From: Sweltsa coloradensis
Taxonomy: Eukaryota > Arthropoda > Insecta > Plecoptera > Chloroperlidae
NCBI GenBank assembly: GCA_024449915.1
Contig: JAMZAV010003103.1
Coordinates: 1-64,000, forward strand
DNA length: 64,000 nt
Direction of reading: 5' to 3'
This document shows, piece after piece, positions 48,145-60,205 of this stretch. The notes under the pieces are model-generated. The model was not told where the DNA came from. It made no database searches and was given only the letters and a program-made list of their open reading frames with translations. The number at the start of each line of letters is the position of its first letter. The first letter of the stretch is position 1. A program made the position numbers and the translations under genes.

Positions 48145-51100
48145 GTAGTAGAGGAGCAAGAGGTATGATTTTATTTCCCGTGCATCTTTCGTGGAAGAGT
48201 TTTGTGGTAAGTTGTATTCTATTAGGTAGTAGGATACAAGTTTTTTGCACTTTCCTTGCAGGCCATCCTATGCTGCAGAGAGCGTCGGGGGCGTCGCGAC
48301 GCCCTTACACGTTTTTTAAGAGGGATGATTTTTTATCTCGTGTGCCTTTTGTGATAGAGTGTTGCGGTAAACTATATTTTATTAAGTAAGAGCAAACAAA
48401 TTTTTTGCACCTATTTTGCAGGTCCTGGTATGCTTGAAAGGGCGTCGGGAGCGTCGCGACGCCCTATAACGCATTTTTAAGAGAAATTATTTTTTATCTC
48501 ATGTGCCTTTCGTGATAGAGTATTGCGGTGAACTGTATTCTATTAAGTAATGACATACAAGGTATTTTCACCAACCTTGCAGGTCCTGGCACGCTTCAGA
48601 GGGCGTCGGGGGCGTCGCAACGCCATAAAACGGTTTTCTTAAAAGAGGGATGAATTTTTATCTCGTGTACCTTTCGTGCTAGAGTATTGCGGTGAATTGT
48701 ATTCTATTAAGAAATAGCATACAAGTTTTTAGCACCAAACTTGCAGGTCTTGGCACGCTACAGAGGGCGTCGGGGGCGTCACGACGCCCTATAACGCTTT
48801 TTTAAAGAGGGATTATTTTTTATCGCATGTGTTTTTTGTGATACAGTATTGCGGTGAATTGTATTCTTTTAAGTAATAGCATACAAGTTTTTAGAACCTA
48901 CCTTGCAGGTCCTGGTAGGCTTTAGAGGGCGTCGGGGGCGTCGCGACGCCCTTTAACGTTGATAAAGATGCTTGATTTTTTATCACGTGTGCCTTTCGTG
49001 ATAGAGTATTGTGGTAAACTGTATTCAATTAAGTAATATCATTCAAGTTTTTTGCACCTACCTTGCAGGTCCTGGTACGATTCAGAGGGCGTCGGGGGCG
49101 TCGCGACGACCTATAACGTTTTTTAGGGTGATGTTTTTTTATCTCGTGTACCTTTCGAGATAGAGTTTTGCGGTAAACTATATTCTATTAAATAATAGCA
49201 ATCAAGTTTTTTGAACCTACTTTGCAGGTCCTGGTACGCTTCAGAGGGCGTTGGGGGCGTCGCGACGCCCGAAAACGTTATTTATGAGGGATGATTCTTT
49301 ATCTCGTGTCCCTTTCTTGATAGAGTATTGCGGTAAACTGTATCTATTAAGTAAAAGCATACGAGACAGTTTACCGCAATACTCTATCACGAAAGGAACA
49401 CGAGATAAAAAATTATCTCTCTTTAACTCATTCAGACCATAATTAAATTGGCACAAATTAGGATATTTTAAGCTAAAAATTAACATTTCGTGATTTTTTC
49501 TGATATTTTTAGTATTTTTTTTATATTTTTCATTGTAATATTTAAGGAATTATGGGAAATTTTGGATTTCGAATAAAAGCAACGTTTGATGTTCAAATGT
49601 AAATTTTAAGTGCATTTCTAAAACTAGATTTTTTTCGGAATTTTTTGCATATTTTGGATTTTCCGTATCTCAAATACTGGCAAAACTATTAATATTTTAA
49701 ATTTCCGGGAAAAAACCAAAAACACTTTTTTTTGCCCGTTTTTACACATTTCAATTTTCAATCTGCTCTAAAAACGGTACTATTCGTCCTATCGCAATGC
49801 GGTAAAAAAAATGTGAATTTGAATTCCCCAATTTTTTTGAATTTTTTGTTGGCCAAATTGAAAAAACTTTAAGTCCAATTAAAAAAAAATCAAAATTGTT
49901 ATGTCCATTATAATGGACACGTGGTCTGAATGAGTTAAAAAAAACAGTTATAGGTCGTCGCGACGCCCCCGACGCCCTCTGAAGCCTACCAGACCTGCAA
50001 GGTAGGTTCATAAGACTTGAATGGTAATACTTAATTGAATACAGTTTACCGCAATACTCTATCACGAAAGGGACACGAGATAAAGAATCATCCCTCATAA
50101 ATAACGTTTTCGGGCGTCGCGACGCCCCCAACGCCCTCTGAAGCGTACCAGGACCTGCAAAGTAGGTTCAAAAAACTTGATTGCTATTATTTAATAGAAT
50201 ATAGTTTACCGCAAAACTCTATCTCGAAAGGTACACGAGATAAAAAAACATCACCCTAAAAAACGTTATAGGTCGTCGCGACGCCCCCGACGCCCTCTGA
50301 ATCGTACCAGGACCTGCAAGGTAGGTGCAAAAAACTTGAATGATATTACTTAATTGAATACAGTTTACCGCAATAGCCTACTCTATCACGAAAGGCACAC
50401 GTGATAAAAAATCAAGCATCTTTATCAACGTTAAAGGGCGTCGCGACGCCCCCGACGCCCTCTGAAGCCTACCAGGACCTGCAAGGTAGGTTCTAAAAAC
50501 TTGTATGCTATTACTTAAAAGAATACAATTCACCGCAATACTGTATCACAAAAAACACATGCGATAAAAAATAATCCCTCTTTAAAAAAGCGTTATAGGG
50601 CGTCGTGACGCCCCCGACGCCCTCTGAAGCGTGCCAAGACCTGCAAGGTAGGTGCTAAAAACTTGTTTGCTATTTTTTAATAGAATACAATTCACCGCAA
50701 TACTCTAGCACGAAAGGTACACGAGATAAAAATTCATCCCTCTTTTAAGAAAACCGTTTTATGGCGTTGCGACGCCCCCGACGCCCTCTGAAGCGTGCCA
50801 GGACCTGCAAGGTTGGTGAAAATACCTTGTATGTCATTACTTAATAGAATACAGTTCACCGCAATACTCTATCACAAAAGGCACATGAGATAAAAAATAA
50901 TTTCTCTTAAAAAAGCGGTTCAGGGCGTCGCGACGCTCCCGACGCCCTTTCAAGCATACCAGGACCTGCAAAATAGGTGCAAAACATTTGTATGCTCTTA
51001 CTTAATAAAATATAGTTCACCGCAACACACTATCACAAAAGACACACGAGATAAAAAATCATCCCTCTTAAAAAACGTGTAAGGGCGTCGCGACGCCCCC

Positions 51101-51232
51101 GACGCCCTCTGCAGCATAGGATGGCCTGCAAGGAAAGTGCACAAAACTTGTATCCTACTTCCTAATAGAATACAACTTACCGCAAAACTCTTCCACGAAA
51201 GATGCACGAGATACCTGTTGCCCCCCTACTAC
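48145..51232. repeat. Palindromic array of CpG-core repeats
   Basis: Left arm: seven direct units with the core GCGTCGCGAC at 48291, 48451, 48612, 48776, 48938, 49098 and 49258, a period of 160-164 bp. Right arm: eight inverted units with cores near 49957, 50116, 50275, 50440, 50603, 50765, 50927 and 51087. The centre of symmetry is near 49360. Each unit has GCAGGTCCTGGTACGCT, GGGCGTCGGGGGCGTCGCGA, a GAGGGATGATTTTTTATC segment and ATAGAGTATTGCGG. Outer ends GTAGTAG and CTACTAC are inverted and the adjoining 20 bp also match imperfectly. No clear target duplication and no coding function. Confidence 0.8.
49427..49934. mobile_element. piggyBac-type MITE nested in the palindromic array
   Basis: The 13-bp inverted ends CTCATTCAGACCA/TGGTCTGAATGAG are flanked by TTAA at 49423-49426 and 49935-49938. 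It splits the first unit of the right arm and explains why the palindrome is asymmetric. AT-rich interior, no transposase. Confidence 0.85.
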
Positions 51233-52690
51233 AGCCCTACGGTCATAGATTTCACAATTTCTTTCTTAATCATCCAGAAAAAAAACATGAATATATTATA
51301 GTCAATTTTGACTTTGAATTTGAAATTCGTTTAAACTAACTGATTTTTTATGAATTATTTTAAAACAAATTTTAGGAATGTGTTACTGTAGAGCCATATA
51401 TTTAGTATATCGTGGTATATGTTCGAAATTTCAGACGCCTGCGGTGAAGCAATTTGCCTAAAACGCATGTCCTACCTCTCTTCACTTTATCAATCTCTAG
51501 AACAGCGGCTATGAATATGATTGCATAACATTTTGTTGTTCGGGTTCATTTTTAACAGTGCAAACATCGTCGAATGTAGTCCTAAGACACGGGACTCAAA
51601 GAGCAATAATCGTCCCAACTCCTGGTATTGGGGGGGGGGGGGGGGGGGAGGGATACAAGTTTTTAGAATATTATCTACAACAAGAAACTAGGCATTATAG
51701 TCAAGAAACTTGCCGTTCTCTCTTGTCCGTGGATTTTTTCTGACCTGTAGTCTTCAAGCCGAGCTTCTAATTTATAATTCAATGAAAAGGCATCTCATTT
51801 TTGCATTGAAACGTAACTTTGTCTCTTCCCTCTTCCTTTGATCCACCTTGACGTCAATAGACGTAGATGGTCAAAATAACGCGCACATGCTTCATGAAGT
51901 AATCAACGCTTCGCGTGATACAGCACGTGTTATCTGACAGCTGTAGGATGATAGATCGCCAGACGCACATGCTCGCTCCTCTTCCCGTTCCCCGTCCCCA
52001 AGACAACACAATCACACATTCACCGAACGATAATCACCGATAATGATTATGATAATCGTTGCCGCACTTGCGATATCTAGCAGAACCAGACCATACATTA
52101 ATTTATTCGTATATACAAACCTTATTCGTCGCCGTTAGCGTAAGTGCATAAATAAGATACGTGGAGACAATTCGAATCCGAAAGGCTGCCAGGGACTATT
52201 TTAAAACCGAAAAAGGGATCTTGATTTCTTCTATTGTGTTATTTGTGTATTTGCCGACAACATTGAAGAATCCATCTGGTGAAACGTATCATCGTTAGCA
52301 TTAGCTCTACCTAGGTAAATTCATCATATATTTTAAAATTATTTACTTGCACCTTCATCACAACAATAATATAAATTATGAATAATTACAAATATGATAA
52401 ATGAGGTTCTTAGGGACAATTCTTGTTTCCGATGCACAAGGTCCAGGGTTCAAATTCTTGTTTGTACAGATACTTTTGGCGAGTGAAGTGCTCTACACAC
52501 ATTGCGAAGTCGTCAGTCGTAAAGGTCAATATCAATCAATCTTATTTCTGACAATCATCTCAGCAAGACTGTCAGTTTCATAAACTAAATGGGGGCACTT
52601 AATTTTTATCATTGTCATCGCCGATCAAATTGATTAATCCGGCCAAAGATTCGTTTTTTCAAAGGGAAAATAAACAACATGGCATCACCA
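51233..52690. other. Stretch without recognised genes
   Basis: Contains a G run near 51630-51648 and a less AT-rich patch at 51840-52060. A B-box-like GGGTTCAAATTC near 52448 lacks the rest of a tRNA fold. The flanking text resembles that near 56430-56520, suggesting a short unnamed repeat. Confidence 0.4.
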
Positions 52691-53649
52691 CTATAGTCCG
52701 GATGTTAAGGGATATATTTGGGGCATACCTTGCATTTTTTGATACAAGCAAGGCACTTGGCACACGTGTTCTAGGGACCATACCCTACTAATTTTGACTT
52801 GGAGCCATCGTGATATCCTGTGCAGGCACCCGTTATTGCATGTTGCCTACCCCTGCTGGTTTAAAGGGTTGATTAGCAAAACAATTCGGTGTTTGGTGAT
52901 AGAAACTTGAAATTTTTACCAAATAGGGGTAACATTAGGCTTAACATTCTGGCAATGGGGAATTTCGGATTTCTTCATAGTTAAAGGATGATTGGGATTA
53001 TAATTTTGGGGTTGAAACATTTCGATTTAAATTTTTATTGATGACACCCTTGGTTTAATGTTGGATTTCTACGTTAAAGTACTTCCCAAAATCTTCAAAC
53101 AAAATGATGGTGCTAAAATATGACTAGCAACCCCAAATTTGGTCACAGTTACCTGTTGACATAATGACCTGAGTAATGACCTATTTGATAAATGGTTAAG
53201 TATAGTCGTGTGACCACTCTATTTAAAGCTTAGATGAAGTAGAATTATAAGAAATAATTTTCAACATGCCACATTAACCTGTGACCTTTATCGTCCTTTA
53301 TTTGACCTTGATAACTGTTTCGGCAGGGATGCATAATGTATACTTATAGCACATCCAAATTCATGTGATATATTAACAAGTTGACTTAATAAATCTACTC
53401 AACATGTTAGTACCTATATCAATATGATATTACGGTAGGCTGCATTGCGAACGCTTTTTACTGTCGCGTTGATGGATGAGCAGTTTTGTACCATTGAACC
53501 CTCTTTTACTATACTTTTACTTTGTTGTTTTTCAACGTGTTTACAAGAATATACCATTTTAAAATGAGTACCAAGTTCCCGGTTGATCTCTATGGTATTA
53601 CACTTTTTAGATTAACATTCATTTAGAGGAAAGTAACAATTAACCCATT

Positions 53650-53770
53650 GTTGATTATCAAGGTGCCCGTTAGGGCGCCGCAGCCAAGCCGCGGTGCGCT
53701 ACACACTCAGGCACCTTATACAGCAAGCAAAGTCGGGATGATTTCGAGGTGTCACCCAGCCGTCATGAAA
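53650..53770 (+). repeat. Dispersed repeat shared with 16447-16560
   Basis: CACCTTATACAGCAAG, then GAGGTGTCACCCAGCC and CATGAAAC. An 83-residue frame spans it (53648-53899) but matches nothing I recognise. Confidence 0.55.
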
Positions 53771-53994
53771 CGTGATGTGAACTTGAAAACTATCAAAATC
53801 GAGGGATTAAGGTACCCGACAACACATGCCAAAATGTTTGGGGTACAAGCACTTCTTCTGGGTGAAAAAGTGGATTGGAACATGGTCAAAATCACTTAAG
53901 GATGTTAGTTACTACTTACTACTACACCCACATGACTAATCTTTGCTACTACATGCTACTGGCTACTTCTGTCTAATTCGTCAAGTTTCAATTG

Positions 53995-54290
53995 CCAGCG
54001 ATTCTGACCAAACGGGTGGGGATACAACTTTCATATTTTACATGGACATTAAGGAAATAGTGATGTAGTTCCTTTTTAAAGAAAAAGTTGAAAAATTTTG
54101 CTGGAAGCCTTATACAGGCATACAATCATCAAGTTACTATAGTTACTTGACAATGATCGCCCACATTGTTTACAAAAAGCATGTCTGTGGGCCACTAGAT
54201 ATTTTACATTCGGTTGTTAATTGTTAATTTCATAGCAATTAAATCGACTTTGATAAAATTATTATATTTTAACAAATAATTTTTGACAGT
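53995..54290 (+). repeat. Internal HLE fragment
   Basis: CGATTCTGACCAAACGGGTG, ACATGGACATTAAGG and GGGCC.C.AGATATTTTACAT blocks match the interior of HLE copy M (44650-44950). Neither terminus is present. Confidence 0.6.
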
Positions 54291-55424
54291 CATTTCCGGA
54301 ACGCAGCTGATTGCAAGGACGTGCACATCAGTAGCAATATACGCGTGTCTCCCTGCTTGTGATTACATTGGGGCCAACCCGCGTGAGAGATCCTGTATAA
54401 AGTGGTAGCATTGAGTATGGTGGTATAGTAACTGAGAGGGTATCAAGTGTGCTAATGACTTCTTTGCCTTCCTCATTTATCATTGATATATGCTGGAGGC
54501 TAACAGCCTAAACAACTTCTTTATTGCCTGAATCACGTAGAAAATTTGGCCATCCTTTGGGAATTTTTGTAGTTGGAGTTACGCGTCTCCTAAATGTTTG
54601 TCCCGTGACATATTTAAAGACTTATAAAAAAGTACTTATCCCAGATGATGTCTAAGCGTAGCACAGACGCTAGTTCGTTCTTGAAGAAGGGAGGAATGAC
54701 TCTGTCTACATAATCTTGGAATGAAATTGAGTGGCCCGGGTGTTTGGGGGGGGGGGGCTAACCCATCACGTATTTTTGCATCTACAGGTGGTGCATTTAA
54801 TATAGAACTTTTTTGACTGGTATTCAAAAGGCATTTCACTAGATCCAATTTGGTACAAGATCTCAACGCCCCCAATACAGTCAAGGACGATGAGGTTCGT
54901 TGATTTTTATGAACAAAGAGCAGCCAGATCACCAGATCGATGCCAGCCAGCATGTAGCTATGCATAATTTACTGAAGAGAATCGCTCTTGAGGCTGGTCA
55001 TTTTGGCCTTACATTTATGAACAAGAGGTCGATTGGCTGTGCTAAAGAGCAGAAATTTGTTTTTTTATGTGGTCCATACAATATTTTGCAAATGTACTCA
55101 CAGACACGCCACCAGAGAGCGAGAAAGTACGCGCTCTCGGAAAATGGTCCCAAAAAGTGCGCGATTTAAACATCTGTTTTTTGTTGATTTGTATTATTTA
55201 TGTTATTGTTTATATTACGTCATACTACAGTACACTTCTAGCTAGTCACATTTTGGAAAGAAAGAACGTTCATTTCACACGAATAAAAGAAGACCTGAAC
55301 AAATTCCTTGTTAAATTTTACTCCATTGATGAGCAACTAGTGATCAGTCAGCCACTGATTGGCCACGATTCACCATTGGAATAGGACAACATCAACAACG
55401 CAATTACTATTATTTATTTTTATG
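54291..55424. other. Centre of foldback copy 2, no gene recognised
   Basis: Several frames of 70-110 residues occur on both strands (for example 55067-55384 on plus and 54636-54965 on minus). None shows a family motif, and they overlap one another in different registers, so I do not call any of them. Confidence 0.4.
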
Positions 55425-56314
55425 GTTTGTTACCATAAGGATCTAACAGAAACTTGGTACTTTTTTTAAAATGTTATATATTCTATGTAAACACGTTGAA
55501 AAACAACGAAGTAAAAGTAAAGTAAAAGAGGGTTCAATGGTACAAAACTGCTCATCCATCAACGCGACAGTAAAAAGCGTTCGCAATGTATCATATTGAT
55601 ATAGGTACTAACATGTTGAGTAGATTTATTAAGTCAACTTGTTAATATATCACATGAATTTGGATGTGCTATAAGTATACATTATGCATCCCTGCTGAAA
55701 CAGTTATCAAGGTCAAATAAAGGACGATAAAGGTCACAGGTCAATGTGGCATGTTGAAAATTATTTCTTATAATTCTACTTCATCTAAGCTTTAAATAGA
55801 GTGGTCACACGACTATGCTTAACCATTTATCAAATAGGTCATTACTCAGGTCATTATGTCAACAGGTAACTATGACCAAATTAGGGGTCGCTAGTCATAT
55901 TTTAGCACCATCATTTTGTTTGAAGATTTTGGGAAGTATTTTAACGTAGAAATCCAACATTAAACCAAGGGTGTCATCAGTAAAAATTTTAATCGAAATG
56001 TTCAACCCCCAAAATTATAATCCCAATCATCCCTTTACTATGAAGAAATCCGCAATTCCCCGCTGCCAGAATGTTAAGCCTAATGTTACCCCTATTTGGT
56101 AAAAATTTCAAGTTTCTATCACCAAACACCGAATTGTTTTGCTAATCAACCCTTCAAACCAGCAGGGGTAGGCAACATGCAATAACGGGTGCCTGCACGG
56201 GATATCACGATGGCTCCAAGTCAAAATTAGTAGGGTATGGTCCCTAGAACACGTGTGCCAAGTGCCTTGCTTGTATCAAAAAATGCAAGGTCAAGTCTCT
56301 TAACATCCGGACTA

Positions 56315-58125
56315 CTAGCACTAAACACTATACATAGAACATTTAAAAATAGTATAGACTACTTACAACAAACAAGAACAAGAACAATAAACATATTTTT
56401 CTTTTAATAATAGTAATGGTGGGGACAAAAAAATATGATAAATGGTGTCCTATATGCATAGTTCCAATCCAATGCTCCAAGGTCCTTGTCTCAAATCCCG
56501 GTTCTGGCATAGATTTTACGTCGGAAATTCCTTGGCCAGTTACATTGACTTCCTACGCGTAACAAGATACTGTCAGTTTACCTCCCCTCAAATTCCACAA
56601 AACACTCGCTCGTACACGAAATCGTCTCACGACTTTTTCGCAGCGCCTACGCCACCTAGCGGACTACAGTCGAAAGAAATAACGCAAAACAATGCCTGGG
56701 AAATAGCTGTTTTTTCCTAAACGGTTGGTGATAGAACAATTCTGTTGACTGGGTTGAAGAGAAAATTCATCAATTCAGGGCAATAGAGTAAAGTTTTCTG
56801 AAATAAGTGTCTGGGGGTATTTTTTTAAAGTTCCATGAAACGGCGCGTGAAACAGTATTTTTGTAAAAATTATGCCATTTAAAAAAATTCATGCTAGATA
56901 AATGTATATATTTCCTTAAAATCCGGCACTACAGGGCTCTATGGAAAACCTTTACAATTATATTGCTGAAGATTTCATGCCGATCGGTTGATAAACGGCC
57001 GAGAAAACAGCTATTTGCTGGAAGTCAACGTTATTTTCAAAATACTGCTTATTTTCACATGCCCTATATTCTCTTAAATATAACAAAAATTGCGGGTTTA
57101 ATTGCAGTTGCAGGTTGTGCAAAAAATATAATTATTAATTGATTTTATTCTTTGATTCCAATGCAGAACGTAGAGGGTTTGAATCCTGGATCATGCAGAA
57201 GTTTTATTACTTCTGAAATTGGCATTTAAAATATTATATAACACGCCTTTAAAATTGTCAAGAGATGGCGCTAGTGGTCACCGCGTGAATACAAAGATGT
57301 GGGCTACGATGAAGTCGCTCACGCTGGCGCACCGTGAGGCTCCTTATGCCAGGGCCTCGTCAAACAGGGGCTATTTACATTATTTTGATCTAGTAACATT
57401 TTGGAATGCCATTACATAGTTCTCACAACTGAAATAAATTAATGTGTGTACTAATTGGTGCCTAGTTAATAATCTGTCGGTGTGAATGAATATGCATACG
57501 ATGTCATACCTGCTGTCACATGTGCCTATGCACAATGCTGAAAATCAACTTTTATCTTGAACACAATATTGCAAAACAACTGGTTACTTTTACATTCGAT
57601 TCCAACTAAGTATTCTACTTACAATATAGAAAAATCAAAGGGATCGAAATAGTCCAGTTTGCATACAAAACTAAGACAGTAGGCCGTAATAGGAATTCTT
57701 AGCACTTCCCTAATTATTTTGCAAATAAACTTTACAGAAATGAAACTAAGGTGACTAGGACCTACATATTTTTATTTTAAATCTTTTGAACAATAAATAA
57801 TACGTAAAATAAATATACTTTTCAATAACAAAGTATGAATATACGAATTGAAATGGACAGTAGGGCCCTACAAGTGGATATGAAACACACATTTCAAACC
57901 CAAGTAATAATCAAATTCACAAATAAACGCTTATAAATAAATATTTACCGAGTATAAATAGAAATAAATGAAGTGCACATTTTATATTTCCAAACAAAAA
58001 GTGACATAATATAATTATTATTATGCCAGAAATTGCTCCAAAATAATGGTAATTAACCATTAATTAAACACCATTGAGCCTATTTGTTTCTCGATTTGTT
58101 TAGTCGGGAAACACTCCCGTAGGTG
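56315..58125. other. Stretch without recognised genes
   Basis: No supported coding region. Weak tRNA-like B-box sequences near 56480 and 57177 are not accompanied by a cloverleaf. Confidence 0.5.
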
Positions 58126-58611
58126 TAATTGATATTATTTACTACAATTCAGAAATTAAAAAAGTCCGGCCTAGGTACCCCCAGGCAGCAGATGGATAAG
58201 ATGGATAAGTCCATCAAGTGCGCCCCTCTGGCTAAGTATGCACGTCACATTAAGGGATTGAATAACTAATGACATTTGTATTGACAAACACTGCTATTCC
58301 TTGGTACATGAATTCGGTATATTATTATGTTTTGTTGTCTGGTTCATAATAAAAAACTCACCCACGTTTCTATTTCTTCTACTCTACTATACTCTGTACT
58401 ATCGTCTATTATCACCCTCATTTAAGTTAGTATTATATTTTTAATTAGTTTAAAAAGCAGGTTTAGCACTATGTGTCATGGAGCTTTTAGCTCTTTCTAA
58501 CCTGCTTAATAATGGCTTAGTAATATTTGCATATTGATGTAGATCTACCTGTGTCCTAACTCTAGCGTAAGTCTGTATCTATATGAATTATTGTACCTAA
58601 GAAATTGTTAA

Positions 58612-58628
58612 ATAAATAATAATAATAA

Positions 58629-58659
<31 letters not shown>

Positions 58660-58661
58660 TT
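58612..58661 (+). repeat. (AAT)n microsatellite, possible LINE 3' tail
   Basis: About 15 AAT units after GAAATTGTTAAATAAATAAT. The preceding 200 bp read like a retroposon 3' UTR, but no coding remnant confirms this. Confidence 0.55.
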
Positions 58662-58728
58662 CGTTGCAGTACTGTTCCATCCATTCAGATGTATAATGCA
58701 ACTACAATTCAGAGCTTAAAATGTACCC

Positions 58729-58801
58729 GTCCTGATGGTCTAGTGGTTAAGACGCCTGTCTGGAATGCGGGAGATCCGTGGTTCGATTCCCGGTTGGGGC
58801 G
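58729..58801 (+). tRNA. tRNA-like gene, anticodon GGA (degenerate)
   Basis: A 73-nt cloverleaf can be drawn. The acceptor GTCCTGA pairs with TTGGGGC (all pairs allowing G-U). The D-stem GTCT/AGAC is perfect, and the anticodon stem CCTGT/GCGGG encloses CTGGAAT, giving anticodon GGA. The T-arm has the canonical GGTTCGATTCC but two mismatched stem pairs. A T run follows at 58804. GGA would mean serine, yet the long variable arm of serine tRNAs is absent and the D-arm resembles Gln/Glu types. A tRNA-derived repeat or pseudogene is at least as likely as a working tRNA. Confidence 0.4.
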
Positions 58802-58838
58802 GACTTTTTTAATTTCTGAATTGTAGTAAATAAGAGCC

Positions 58839-59934
58839 TATTTGTGATTCATTCATTGGGAGTACTAAGAACTTCATACTTAATTGCCAAGTTTATAGTT
58901 TGTTTGGAAACAATGAAAATAAGATTCGAAATTAGAAAGTAAAAATTGTTTTCTACTACACTTGGGCCGAATCATAAGCAATTTTTAATAAGTATCTTTC
59001 TCTGCATTTTATTTTGTATTGTAACTAAATAAGCAGGTTCGCTACACGTCAATTGTAAAACATCTTATATTTTGTTTCGTAGGAATTAAAATGTCCCAAC
59101 TGCCAAGGGACAAACTTGTCTGTCTTCTGTTGTCCAACTACGTAGGTCGTGTGAGTATATTTGGGAGGAAATGTATACAAAGGATCTTCAAATGTGACTG
59201 ATCCAGCATTCACTTTTTACTGAGTAAATCTTAGGTAAAACGTTCAGTGAAGATTTCTGATGGTGGGAATCAACTCGTCGACCTTTCAAATATGTGTCTC
59301 ACGTGAACGGCAATGGGATGTTTGAACTACCACTATCGATATTGCAAATTACTGAACCCTTTAATAAATAATTGAATACATTTTTCAGCGAGTTACTAAG
59401 TTTTTATAGTTTTATCATCCGTGGAATAAAGCAGACTAGCTATACATAGTATATATTCTATACTGAAATAGTACAATTATTATTGTTATTCTGATTATAA
59501 TCCATACCTACAATATTATTGTTTCGTGTTCTAAAATCGAAATACTTATTGTTTGTTTATAAACCTTGAGGCCTAAACCACTATTATTACACCCTCAGCT
59601 AGAAATAATATAAAGTAAATGCCCATCTTCGGAATTTACTTAGAATCAGGCCTGTATTCTCACAAAACTTTGAGAACCGAGATCTTACTTTATTTAATGC
59701 TATGTCATCTTCTTTGGTATAATTGTGGCGTCTATAATGGTTGGCTTAGTGGCTTTACCTTATATGCAACTCAGAACACAACAATATCGTTCACTATTCG
59801 ACATTATCTTTGACGAAAACTTCGCCGCGCCGTGTAGTTTTAAACGCAAGCGCCACACCCACCTCCGGAGCGACCTCATCTGAGTGTTTCGCCGTTTCTC
59901 CGCTTGGCGCGTGTCGTTTCTTTTTAAATGCGAA
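58839..59934. other. Stretch without recognised genes
   Basis: AT-rich, no supported feature. Confidence 0.5.
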
Positions 59935-60205
59935 TTAAAAAGAACACACGCCAATGTATGTGCAGTAATACGTTCTTAACAGGAACAGAGCACAAACTGC
60001 CACACGGAACAGTGTAATCCGTTTGGAACCGGAACAGCGCACAAATGTGTGCTGAAATCCGTTCAAAACCAGAATAGCGCACACATGCTTGCGTGTGCCA
60101 TACACTGCTTTTGATAACCCTGTATGCTTCGGAAACGTTCGGGACGCAAAAATGTGTGCTCTGTTCCATTGTGCTCTATTCCGTTTGTACTCCATTCTGT
60201 GTACC
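59935..60205 (-). repeat. 40-bp minisatellite element, shorter copy
   Basis: Units with GGAACAG.GCACAAA, CGTTC..ACC and GCACACAT, the reverse complement of 20690-20985 with fewer units. It ends CTGTGTACCC right where the foldback-arm fragment begins. Confidence 0.55.

Larger units (their letters stand above)
52694..56314. mobile_element. Foldback element copy 2 with arms of about 0.9 kb
   Basis: The left arm 52694-53606 is the reverse complement of the right arm 55425-56314. The ends are TAGTCCGGATGTTAAG and CTTAACATCCGGACTA, flanked by CTA on both sides (52691-52693, 56315-56317), possibly a 3-bp duplication; a TA target is an alternative reading. The centre (53607-55424) holds fragments of other repeats and a few short unrecognised frames. 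No transposase motif. Each arm contains an HLE-like 3' end. Confidence 0.75.
58126..58838. repeat. Inverted repeat pair enclosing tRNA-like gene and (AAT)n
   Basis: ACTACAATTCAGAAATTAAA continuing AAAGTCC at 58141-58167 is inverted at 58798-58830 (GGACTTTTTTAATTTCTGAA continuing TTGTAGT). A third, direct copy of ACTACAATTCAG is at 58701. The enclosed DNA holds a possible LINE 3' tail and the tRNA-like sequence. Confidence 0.6.

Noticed and set aside
48278..51110. Array that looks like a CRISPR at first glance
   Set aside because: Units are about 161 bp with no spacer/repeat division, the array is palindromic, and the context is an animal-type transposon landscape.
48105..51207. Repeated peptide pattern (RASGASRRP, LSRVPFVIE) in frames over the array
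   Set aside because: Unit lengths of 159-165 bp are mostly not multiples of three, so the frame is lost between units; the peptides are a by-product of the DNA repeat.
54636..55384. Several frames of 70-109 residues in the centre of the foldback element
   Set aside because: They overlap on both strands and in different registers, and none shows a recognisable motif.
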